In this document: piece after piece, positions 1 to 5,140 of the stretch
Numbering within the stretch: position 1 is the first letter of the stretch
Layout: every line of letters begins with the position of its first letter
Assembly (NCBI GenBank): GCA_902772625.1
Contig: CACYBP010000054.1
Location: 1-5,140 of the forward strand
Source: Oscillospiraceae bacterium
Lineage (GTDB): Bacteria; Bacillota; Clostridia; Oscillospirales; QAMX01
Direction: 5' to 3'
DNA: 5,140 bases
Notes under the pieces: model-generated
Database searches by the model: none
The model's input: the letters and a program-made list of their open reading frames with translations, nothing else
What the model was told of the DNA's origin: nothing
Program-made: the position numbers and the translations under genes

Positions 1-98
1 GATTCTCCCGGAGCAAGGCCCGCGGCCTGCAGCATGGTGCCCATGGCGCCGTCAAAAAAGAGTCTTTCGTTTTCTTTTCCAAAGGGAAGCTTCATCAT
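1..98 (-). CDS. metH: Homocysteine S-methyltransferase / methionine synthase (MetH-like), N-terminal fragment
   Basis: Only the first 32 codons lie in the window; the gene runs off the left edge. The reverse strand reads MMKLPFGKEN, then ERLFFDGAMG, then TMLQAAGLAPGE. The block FDGAMGTMLQ followed by a GL..GE segment is the start of the homocysteine-binding TIM barrel (Pfam S-methyl_trans) of cobalamin-dependent methionine synthase and its clostridial relatives. The family transfers a methyl group to homocysteine to make methionine in the cytoplasm. Two adjacent ATG codons are possible starts (first bases at 98 and 95). The ribosome site AAAGGAA at 103-109 lies 5 and 8 bases upstream after its GGA core, so the second ATG has the more usual spacing. 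A stand-alone homocysteine or betaine methyltransferase shares this start, so the cobalamin and folate domains of full MetH are assumed, not seen. The gene is transcribed divergently from the operon at 305 onward, and no functional link is evident. Confidence 0.8.
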   Translation of the reverse strand, partial: MMKLPFGKENERLFFDGAMGTMLQAAGLAPGE

Positions 99-102
99 CC
101 GG

Positions 103-109
103 TTCCTTT
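103..109 (-). promoter_or_regulatory. Ribosome binding site of the MetH-like gene
   Basis: AAAGGAA on the minus strand. It is the only purine-rich Shine-Dalgarno match upstream of the tandem ATG codons and bears on which is used. Five bases separate its GGA core from the first ATG and eight from the second, which favours the second. Confidence 0.6.
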
Positions 110-143
110 CCCGTTCTGCGGATCGTCTGGTTTCTTCCCCGCT

Positions 144-172
144 ATTCTATCACGCCCCGCGCCCGATGTAAA
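144..172 (-). promoter_or_regulatory. Vegetative promoter for the MetH-like gene
   Basis: On the minus strand a TTTACA -35 box (positions 172-167) is followed by a 17-base spacer and a TAGAAT -10 box (149-144). A TG one base upstream of the -10 box (152-151) gives an extended -10. Each hexamer differs from consensus at one position. Transcription would begin near 137, leaving a leader of about 39 bases before the first ATG. That is too short for a SAM or cobalamin riboswitch, although such elements often control methionine genes. Confidence 0.7.
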
Positions 173-198
173 GCGGAGCCCTCCCCGGAAAAGCTGCT

Positions 199-213
199 TT
201 TTCACCGTGAAAA
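199..213. promoter_or_regulatory. Perfect 15-bp palindrome, candidate operator
   Basis: TTTTCAC-C-GTGAAAA is a perfect inverted repeat with 7-bp arms and one central base. It ends three bases before the -35 box of the operon promoter. Its centre (206) lies about 47 bases upstream of the estimated start site, where a dimeric regulator could contact RNA polymerase or block it. It also lies about 69 bases upstream of the estimated start of the divergent MetH-like gene. The symmetry and position are seen directly; that a protein binds here is inferred. No regulator gene is in the window to suggest a family. Confidence 0.5.
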
Positions 214-216
214 CGA

Positions 217-246
217 TTGACACCCCTTTTTCCGCCGTGCTATAAT
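217..246 (+). promoter_or_regulatory. Consensus extended -10 promoter of the operon
   Basis: TTGACA (217-222) and TATAAT (241-246) both match the housekeeping sigma consensus exactly and are separated by 18 bases. A TG at 238-239, one base upstream of the -10 box, makes it an extended -10 as well. Transcription should start near 250-255, about 50 bases upstream of the first GTG start. Such a strong core promoter would be expected to be held in check, which fits the palindrome beside the -35 box. Confidence 0.9.
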
Positions 247-250
247 TTCA

Positions 251-289
251 CCGGAACGGGAGGCGGGGAAAGCCTCTTCCTCCCGCCGG
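251..289 (+). repeat. Bulged inverted repeat in the operon leader
   Basis: CCGG at 251-254 pairs with CCGG at 286-289, and CGGGAGG at 257-263 pairs with CCTCCCG at 279-285. This gives 11 base pairs with a two-base bulge (255-256) and a 15-base loop. An alternative shorter hairpin pairs GAGGC (260-264) with GCCTC (272-276), extendable by two G-U pairs. The element begins at the probable start site, and its 3' arm overlaps the GG at 288-289, the upstream edge of the ribosome binding site. It could be an operator, a 5' mRNA-stabilising hairpin or a translational control. The complementarity is seen directly; the role is not known. Confidence 0.5.
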
Positions 290-295
290 AAGGAG
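288..295 (+). promoter_or_regulatory. Ribosome binding site deciding the GTG start at 305
   Basis: GGAAGGAG is a near-perfect match to the 16S rRNA 3' tail. Nine bases separate its end from the GTG at 305. No in-frame ATG lies nearby upstream, and the next in-frame ATG falls inside the nucleotide-binding motif, so this site fixes the start. Confidence 0.8.
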
Positions 296-304
296 AGTGA
301 TCCC

Positions 305-1447
305 GTGAAAAAGACCGTGCGCTTCGGCGTGATCGGATGCGGCCTGATGGGCAGGGAATTCGCCGGAGCCGCCGCCCGCTGGAGCCAGCTTTCAGAGGAT
401 ATCCCCCGTCCCGAGATCGTCGGCGTCGCCGACCCGGTCCCCGGCGCCCGGGAATGGTTCACCGGGAATTTCCCCGGCGTGCGGATCAGCACCGCGGATT
501 ACCGCGAGCTTCTTTCGGATCCCGGGATCGACGCGATCTACGCCGCGGTCCCGCACGCGCTTCACGAAAGGGTGTATATCGACGTCATCGAGGCCGGAAA
601 GCACCTTCTCGGCGAAAAGCCCTTCGGCATCGACAAGGCCGCAAACGACCGGATCCTTATGGCCCTCGCGCGTCACCCGGAGGTGACGGTGCGCTGCTCC
701 AGCGAGTTTCCCTACTATCCCGGGTGCCAGGAACTGATCCGCCGGATCCGGGAGCATGAATTCGGGAAGATCATCGAGGTGCGCTCCTCCTTCTGCCATT
801 CCAGCGACATGGATCCCGAAAAGCCCATCAACTGGAAGCGAAAGGTGGAGCTCAACGGCGAATACGGATGCATGGGCGATCTCGGCATCCACGTCGAGCA
901 CGTCCCCTTCCGGATGGGATGGATCCCCGAAAACGTCTTTGCGAAGCTTTCCAATATCGTCACCGAGCGCCCCGACGGAAAGGGCGGAAGAGCGCCCTGC
1001 CTGACCTGGGACAACGCCCTTCTGATCTCCGACGTGCGCGACGCGGACGGCGGGACCTTCCCCCTTCTGATGCGTACCATGCGCCTTGCCCCCGGCGCCA
1101 CCAACAGCTGGTCTCTGGAGGTTCTGGGGATGCGCTCCTCGGCGCGCTTCACCACCGACGATCCCAATGCCTTTTTCTATACGGACTCCTGGGGACGGGA
1201 GCAGGCCTGGTGCCGGATCGGCGTCGGCTACAAGCCCATGATCCCCACCGTCACCGGCGGCATCTTCGAATTCGGCTTTCCCGACGCGATCTTGCAGATG
1301 TGGGCCGCCTTTATGACCGAGCTCGGAGGCGGAACGCCCTCCTTCGGCGTTCTGCGCCCGGAGGAGACCCGCCTTTCCCACCGGCTGCAGACCGCGGCGC
1401 TCGTTTCCCAACGGGAGGGCAGGGTCGTGCGGCTTTCCGAGATCTGA
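305..1447 (+). CDS. Gfo/Idh/MocA-family NAD(P)-dependent oxidoreductase
   Basis: This 380-residue cytoplasmic protein has the family's usual length and two-domain layout. Residues 7-16 carry the Rossmann dinucleotide motif GVIGCGLMG (G11, G13, G16). The family's EKP signature is at 104-106, with K105 the expected catalytic lysine. The segment GDLGIHVEH (191-199) gives D192 and H196, matching the Asp-xxx-His pair that acts with the lysine in inositol and glucose dehydrogenases. The C-terminal half should form the substrate-binding sheet. Members oxidise or reduce one hydroxyl/keto position of sugars, sugar phosphates or cyclitols, and the motifs do not show which. The GTG start is chosen because the next in-frame Met is residue 15, inside the Rossmann motif. 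It is first in the operon, directly behind the consensus promoter, and is followed after 36 bases by the aminotransferase gene. All catalytic residues are intact. Family assignment is firm; substrate is unknown. Confidence 0.93.
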   Translation: MKKTVRFGVIGCGLMGREFAGAAARWSQLSEDIPRPEIVGVADPVPGAREWFTGNFPGVRISTADYRELLSDPGIDAIYAAVPHALHERVYIDVIEAGKHLLGEKPFGIDKAANDRILMALARHPEVTVRCSSEFPYYPGCQELIRRIREHEFGKIIEVRSSFCHSSDMDPEKPINWKRKVELNGEYGCMGDLGIHVEHVPFRMGWIPENVFAKLSNIVTERPDGKGGRAPCLTWDNALLISDVRDADGGTFPLLMRTMRLAPGATNSWSLEVLGMRSSARFTTDDPNAFFYTDSWGREQAWCRIGVGYKPMIPTVTGGIFEFGFPDAILQMWAAFMTELGGGTPSFGVLRPEETRLSHRLQTAALVSQREGRVVRLSEI

Positions 1448-1467
1448 ATCAATCTGAAATCATGCGT

Positions 1468-1474
1468 AAAGGAG
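1468..1474 (+). promoter_or_regulatory. Ribosome binding site deciding the GTG start at 1484
   Basis: AAAGGAG followed by nine bases and then GTG. A nearby ATG at 1462 lies upstream of this site and in another frame. The first in-frame Met inside the gene is residue 87, too far in for a full-length enzyme, so GTG is the supported start. Confidence 0.75.
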
Positions 1475-1483
1475 ACACCGGCC

Positions 1484-3019
1484 GTGAGCTTTCTTTCTCC
1501 CTCTCTTTCCCTTTCCGACCTTCTGGGAAAGGATTATACCGACTCTCTTGTCGCCGCCAACGGGTTTTTTTCCCTGCTTCCGCCGGGGAAAGCCCGGGAT
1601 CTCGCGGAGGAAAAAATCGATTTTTACCCGCTTTCGCTTCAGGAAAAGGCCGACGCCCTTCTTCCCGACGTGGGAAAAAGGGTGATCCCGCCTTTTGAAA
1701 ACGATCTGGACGGCGCGCCCACCGACGCCTTCCGGAAGGCCATGCACAAGGCCTCCGCCCCGGTGTCGGGCTTCGGCCCGTACCGGATCGGCGAGGACGG
1801 CAGACTCTATTTCATCGGCAAGAGCGAGCATTACCACGCCTCTCTGGGCCACCGCTTCCCGGGATACCGCCTGATCGACAACGCCCGGGCGCTGGGGATC
1901 CCGAACGCCACCCACAACAACACCAGGGGCTACGTCACCCGTCTTCTGGAAAAGCGGCTGATCCAATCGGCCGCGGGGCTTGCCTGGGAGGACGAGGAGG
2001 GCTTTTCCCGGATCGTCTCTTCAACCCGGGAGCACGTCCTCAACCGGGTGATCAGCCTTGAGACCGGAAGCCTCGCGGTGGAAGCCGGGGTCAAAATGAT
2101 GCTCGCCCGGTTCTACCGGCTGGATCCCACCTTCCCCGCCCCGCCTTACGAGGGGCGGATCCCGGTGTTCTTCGTCATGGCCGACCGCGAGGGCGGCCGC
2201 GGCGGCAATTATCACGGCACCACCGTCGTCACCCAGACCTTCCGGGGGCTCTGGCCCGGGCTTGACCGGAACCTTGAGGAGGCCGGGCTCTATAAGGTCG
2301 TCCCGGTGGCGATCAACGACGCGGAGGATTTTGAGAAAAAGCTTCGTCTTTATAATGAAAAGCCCTTCAAGACCGCGGGCTTCCTCCACGAGATCGTCCT
2401 GATGAATTACGGCGCGGTGCGCCTGGAAAAAGACTATCTGCAAAGGGTCTACGCCCTCTGCCGCGAGACCGACACCCCGACCCTGGTGGACGAGATCCAG
2501 TCCTGCATGTGGTACGACGGCTTTTTCCTCTTCCGGCAGTACGGTCTGGAGCCCGATTTCGCCGTCATCGGCAAGGGCTTTCCCGGCGGCGAGTATCCCG
2601 CCAGCAAGATCCTCACCACCGCCCCCATGGACACCCTCAACCAGTTCGGCGCCCTGGTCACCAACGGGCAGGAGGAGCTGGCGTCGCTCGCGTATCTTGT
2701 CACCATGACCTTCGTCCGGGAAAACGGCGCGCGGATCGCCTCCCTCGCCGCCTCCTTCCGGGAGGCTCTGGAGAAGGTCCGGGAGGCGCATCCCGGTGTT
2801 CTTCTCCGGGTGGAGGGCGAAGGCCATCTTCTGGGGCTTCACTTCTCCGACGTGGAAAAGGCCGCCGATTTCGCCAAAAAGCTCAACGCCCGCGCCGTGG
2901 ACGCCAGCGCCCAGCTATATAAGGCCGACTGCCCGCCCGCGGTGCTTCTGAAGCCGCCGGTGATCTCCTCGGAAAAGGCGCTTTCCCGTCTTGCGGACCT
3001 GATCGCCGGGCTTCTCTGA
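1484..3019 (+). CDS. Class III PLP-dependent aminotransferase-like enzyme, long form
   Basis: This 511-residue enzyme is of fold type I. Class III features in order are: GRLYFIG near 106-112, equivalent to the 'dG..YlDf' entry strand; ETGSLAVEAGVKM (193-205), equivalent to the SG(S/T)EA.E PLP-phosphate loop; NYHGTT (242-247); LVDEIQS (334-340), with D336 expected to hold the pyridine nitrogen; GKGFPGGEYPAS (363-374), with K364 the probable Schiff-base lysine; and VLLKPPVIS near 487-495, like the C-terminal LRPPL.I strand. Such enzymes usually transfer an amino group, or shift one within a molecule. Typical members have about 420-460 residues; here some 75 or more extra residues precede the entry strand. 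The usual DE.QtGfGRtG is altered to DEIQSCMWYDG, and the EP-type motif before it appears as MNYG. These differences point to an unusual substrate, which I cannot name. It sits 36 bases from each neighbour, inside the operon. Fold assignment is strong; transaminase rather than mutase or decarboxylase activity is inferred. Confidence 0.87.
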   Translation: MSFLSPSLSLSDLLGKDYTDSLVAANGFFSLLPPGKARDLAEEKIDFYPLSLQEKADALLPDVGKRVIPPFENDLDGAPTDAFRKAMHKASAPVSGFGPYRIGEDGRLYFIGKSEHYHASLGHRFPGYRLIDNARALGIPNATHNNTRGYVTRLLEKRLIQSAAGLAWEDEEGFSRIVSSTREHVLNRVISLETGSLAVEAGVKMMLARFYRLDPTFPAPPYEGRIPVFFVMADREGGRGGNYHGTTVVTQTFRGLWPGLDRNLEEAGLYKVVPVAINDAEDFEKKLRLYNEKPFKTAGFLHEIVLMNYGAVRLEKDYLQRVYALCRETDTPTLVDEIQSCMWYDGFFLFRQYGLEPDFAVIGKGFPGGEYPASKILTTAPMDTLNQFGALVTNGQEELASLAYLVTMTFVRENGARIASLAASFREALEKVREAHPGVLLRVEGEGHLLGLHFSDVEKAADFAKKLNARAVDASAQLYKADCPPAVLLKPPVISSEKALSRLADLIAGLL

Positions 3020-3055
3020 AAAGAAAAACTCCCGCGAGGGGAAAGGAGCGATCCC

Positions 3056-4531
3056 ATGCTGTACCTCGGTCTGGACGTCGGCACCACCGGCGCCAAGGCA
3101 GCCGTCATCGACCGCGCGGGCAGGGTGCTTTCCCGGGGATACCGGGAATACGAGCTTTCCTTCCCCGGCGAAGGCCGGGTGGAGCAGAACGCCGGGGACT
3201 GGTTTACCGCCTCGACCGCGGCCTGCCGCGAGGCGCTTGCCCTCCTTCCCGATCCCGGGGAGGTGGCCGCCCTCTCGCTTTCCACCCAGGGGGCCAGTAT
3301 GCTCCCGGTGAACGGGCGCGGAGAGCCGTTACGCGCAGCCCTGACCTGGATGGACATGCGCGCGTCGGCCGAGGCAAAGGAGCTTTCCGACGCCCTCGGC
3401 GCCGAGGAAATCTATCACAAATCCGGATGGCGTCCGGGTCCCGATCTCGACGCGGCGAAGATCCTCTGGCTCCGCCGGAACGAGCCGGCTCTGTTCCGGG
3501 ACGCCGCATGCTTCGTCTCCACGCTGGAATTCATGACGAAACGCCTTACCGGCCGGTTCGTCTCGGATCCCACGAACACCGCCATCCGCCAGCTTTACGA
3601 CATCCGCTCCGGGGCTTACGACCCCGCGATCCTCTCGTTTATCGGCCTTTCTCCCGAAAGGCTTCCGGAGGTCCTTCCGGTGGGAACGCCCCTGGGCGCC
3701 CTTTCCCCCGCCGCGGCGGAGGCCTTCGGCCTTTCCCCCGGGGTGCGGGTCTACAATGGCGCCCACGATCAGTACTGCGCCGCCCTGGGCGTCGGCGCGG
3801 TGAACGAGGGCGACCTGCTTCTGGCCACCGGCACCGCCTGGGTGGTGCTCGGCGTCACCGGCCGCCCGCTCTTTACCCCCTCCCACCTCGCGCCGGGGAT
3901 CCATCCGGTGAAGGGGCTTTGGGGTGCCATCGCGTCGCTTGCCAGCGCGGGCTCGGTATTGAAATGGTACAAAAGGGTCGTCGGGGACGATTTTTCGGTC
4001 ATGGACCGGGAAGCCGAAGCGCGGCGCGATTCCTCCCGGGAGCTTTTCTTCTTTCCCTACCTGGCCGGGGCGGGCTTTCCCCACGGAAAGCCGGAGATGA
4101 AGGGGACCCTGACCGGGCTTGATCTTCGCCACGACAAATACGATATCGCCCGCGCCCTGATGGAGGGAGTGGGCTTTGAGACCGCCCTGGTCCTGGAGGA
4201 ATTCCGGAAGGCCGGGGTGGAGATCCGCCGGATGACCATGTCGGGCGGGGCTTCCCGCAGCCGGTTCTGGTGCGAGCTTCTGGGATATATCACCGGATGC
4301 GAGATCCTGGTTTCCCGGGAGCCCGACGCCGCGGCCGTCGGCGCGGCCATGATCGCCGCGGTGGGAGAAGGCGCCTTCTCCGATTACGCCGACGCCCGGA
4401 AGGCCGCCGTTACCCGCCCCCTCGCGCTTCTGGATCAGACGCTTTTCGAATACTACGCCGAAAAGGCGGCGCGCTACCGCGCGCTTCTCCCCGCCGCCCT
4501 CGGGATGGGCGAAAGGGACGGGCGGCGCTGA
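3056..4531 (+). CDS. FGGY-family carbohydrate kinase, xylulokinase-like
   Basis: This 491-residue protein has the typical length of the family and should transfer phosphate from ATP to a sugar, polyol or keto-sugar in the cytoplasm. Residues 5-14 (GLDVGTTGAK) form the first phosphate-binding hairpin. STQGAS (76-81) and TWMDMRA (97-103) line the substrate cleft. NGAHDQYCA (234-242) carries D238, the probable catalytic base. LLATGTAWVVLG (255-266) is the second phosphate loop. GVGFETALVLEEF and MSGGASRSRFW (371-383, 394-405) cover the C-terminal FGGY signature and adenosine site. XylB of E. coli has a Gln-Met-His-Gly segment where this protein has STQG, so D-xylulose is not assured and no symbol is given. 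Its ATG follows AAAGGAG (3042-3048) by seven bases. Kinase genes in such operons usually trap a pathway intermediate as a phosphate. The stop codon lies inside a small hairpin. Confidence 0.92.
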   Translation: MLYLGLDVGTTGAKAAVIDRAGRVLSRGYREYELSFPGEGRVEQNAGDWFTASTAACREALALLPDPGEVAALSLSTQGASMLPVNGRGEPLRAALTWMDMRASAEAKELSDALGAEEIYHKSGWRPGPDLDAAKILWLRRNEPALFRDAACFVSTLEFMTKRLTGRFVSDPTNTAIRQLYDIRSGAYDPAILSFIGLSPERLPEVLPVGTPLGALSPAAAEAFGLSPGVRVYNGAHDQYCAALGVGAVNEGDLLLATGTAWVVLGVTGRPLFTPSHLAPGIHPVKGLWGAIASLASAGSVLKWYKRVVGDDFSVMDREAEARRDSSRELFFFPYLAGAGFPHGKPEMKGTLTGLDLRHDKYDIARALMEGVGFETALVLEEFRKAGVEIRRMTMSGGASRSRFWCELLGYITGCEILVSREPDAAAVGAAMIAAVGEGAFSDYADARKAAVTRPLALLDQTLFEYYAEKAARYRALLPAALGMGERDGRR

Positions 4532-4538
4532 ACGCCCG
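4519..4538 (+). other. Small hairpin over the kinase stop codon
   Basis: CGGGCG (4519-4524) pairs with CGCCCG (4533-4538) around an eight-base loop that includes the TGA at 4529-4531. An A-rich run follows instead of the U-rich run of an intrinsic terminator, so transcription should continue into the next gene. It could mark a processing or mRNA-stability point, but the stem is short and in GC-rich DNA may be chance. Confidence 0.3.
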
Positions 4539-4574
4539 GAAAAAAGACAAGTCAAAAGAAAAGAGGAAAAGACC

Positions 4575-5140
4575 ATGTTCGGGATCGAGCCCACCGCGTA
4601 CGACGCGCGGGTCTACGAAGAAAAGCTGCGGGATTTCCTGCCGGAGGTCATCGTGGACGCCCACGTGCATCTCTGGACCCCCTTCTGCCGGGAGGGCTTT
4701 TCCCACCCGGAAAGCCTCGTTTCCTGGCCCGATCTGGTGGCGCCCGACTGCTCCTTCGAGGATCTGGAAAGCTCCTACGCCGCCATGTTCCCGAGAAAGA
4801 AGGTCCGGGCGGTGCTGATGACCACGCCCACCTGCCATCTTGACCGCGGCAACGCCTACGTGGAGGGGCTGATCCGAAAGACCGGTCTTCCGGCCTTCTA
4901 CTGCGTCAGACCCGAGACGGGCGAGGAGGAGATCCGCGCCGCCTTCGCCCGGGGCTTCACCGGGCTGAAGCCCTATCTCAATTACGCCCCCTCCTACATC
5001 CCCCCGAAGGAGATCCGCATTTACGATTTTCTCACCCCCGCCCAGCTGAGGCTGATGGACGAGCTCGGGGGGATCGTCATGCTCCATATCGCCCGGGACG
5101 GAAGACTGGCCGATCCGGTGAACCTCGCCCAGCTGATGGA
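4575..5140 (+). CDS. Amidohydrolase-superfamily metal-dependent enzyme, N-terminal part
   Basis: The first 188 codons are present with no stop; the gene continues past the right edge. The start ATG follows AGAGGA (4562-4567) by seven bases. Residues 25-34 read VIVDAHVHLW, the HxH metal-binding motif at the end of the first strand of the TIM barrel (H30, H32). GLKPYLNYAP (130-139) gives a barrel lysine, K132, and GGIVMLHIARDG (165-176) gives H171 as a probable further metal or active-site ligand. This pattern fits the amidohydrolase 2 group, whose members hydrolyse lactones or amides, decarboxylate ring acids, or act on sugar acids. A leader of about 24 residues precedes the barrel, with no hydrophobic signal peptide, so it should be cytoplasmic. 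It lies 43 bases after the kinase gene and in the same direction, so it is probably the fourth operon gene. The missing C-terminal part, including the expected last Asp, prevents any substrate assignment. Confidence 0.85.
   Translation, partial: MFGIEPTAYDARVYEEKLRDFLPEVIVDAHVHLWTPFCREGFSHPESLVSWPDLVAPDCSFEDLESSYAAMFPRKKVRAVLMTTPTCHLDRGNAYVEGLIRKTGLPAFYCVRPETGEEEIRAAFARGFTGLKPYLNYAPSYIPPKEIRIYDFLTPAQLRLMDELGGIVMLHIARDGRLADPVNLAQLM

Noticed and set aside
99..143. Possible SAM or cobalamin riboswitch before the MetH-like gene
   Set aside because: The predicted leader is only about 39 bases, too short for these riboswitches, and no characteristic helices or cobalamin-box-like sequence is visible.
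305..1447. Naming the oxidoreductase iolG (inositol 2-dehydrogenase)
   Set aside because: Only family-wide catalytic residues are recognisable and none of the usual iol genes is present, so inositol as substrate would be a guess.
1442..1458. Seven-base direct repeat (ATCTGAA, twice, ten bases apart) at the end of the oxidoreductase gene
   Set aside because: Too short and isolated; no further copies, no inverted ends, and easily explained by chance around the stop codon.
3030..3041. Possible small hairpin CCC-GCGA-GGG between the aminotransferase and kinase genes
   Set aside because: Only three firm base pairs and no T-run follows; not enough for a terminator or a regulatory element.
3056..4531. 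Naming the kinase xylB (D-xylulokinase)
   Set aside because: FGGY kinases with different substrates share these motifs, the Gln-Met-His-Gly segment of E. coli XylB is absent, and no xylose isomerase gene is adjacent.
4519..4550. Possible intrinsic terminator after the kinase gene
   Set aside because: The stem is followed on the plus strand by A residues, not T residues, and the next gene starts 36 bases later with a good ribosome site.
3329..4594. Long open reading frame of 421 codons on the minus strand opposite the kinase gene, and similar long frames opposite the other genes
   Set aside because: These arise from high GC at third codon positions, which removes stops from the antisense frames. 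The plus-strand frames carry complete family motifs, while the antisense translations are low-complexity Gly/Arg/Pro-rich with no recognisable domain.

Overview
The window looks like chromosomal DNA from a GC-rich Gram-positive anaerobe of the Clostridia, possibly a gut or rumen species. This is inferred from strong purine-rich Shine-Dalgarno sites before every gene, textbook vegetative (sigma-A/sigma-70) promoters, GTG starts alongside ATG, GC-rich third codon positions, and a clostridial-looking MetH N-terminus. No species can be named from the sequence alone.

Layout. Positions 1-98 hold the first 32 codons of a minus-strand gene for a homocysteine S-methyltransferase / methionine synthase (MetH-like). 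Positions 99-304 are a divergent control region. It contains a minus-strand promoter (TTTACA-17-TAGAAT) for the MetH-like gene and a plus-strand promoter matching consensus at every position (TTGACA-18-TATAAT, with an extended TGn). A perfect 15-bp palindrome lies directly against the plus -35 box, and a bulged inverted repeat lies between the plus -10 box and the first ribosome binding site.

Positions 305-5140 hold four co-directional genes separated by only 36, 36 and 43 bases, with no intrinsic terminator between them, so they are read as one operon. In order they encode a Gfo/Idh/MocA-family NAD(P)-dependent oxidoreductase, an unusually long class III PLP-dependent aminotransferase-like enzyme, an FGGY-family carbohydrate kinase, and an amidohydrolase-superfamily enzyme cut off by the window end.

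Together the operon looks like a small-molecule pathway for a polyol, cyclitol, sugar acid or amino sugar. It offers a dehydrogenase for a hydroxyl/keto step, a transaminase for a keto/amine step, a kinase to trap the product, and a metal-dependent hydrolase, decarboxylase or isomerase-type step. Neither the substrate nor the direction (breakdown or synthesis) can be read from this window. No transporter or regulator gene is visible. The combination does not match a pathway I can name with confidence and is the main candidate for an undescribed system here. I see no RNA genes, mobile elements or CRISPR arrays.
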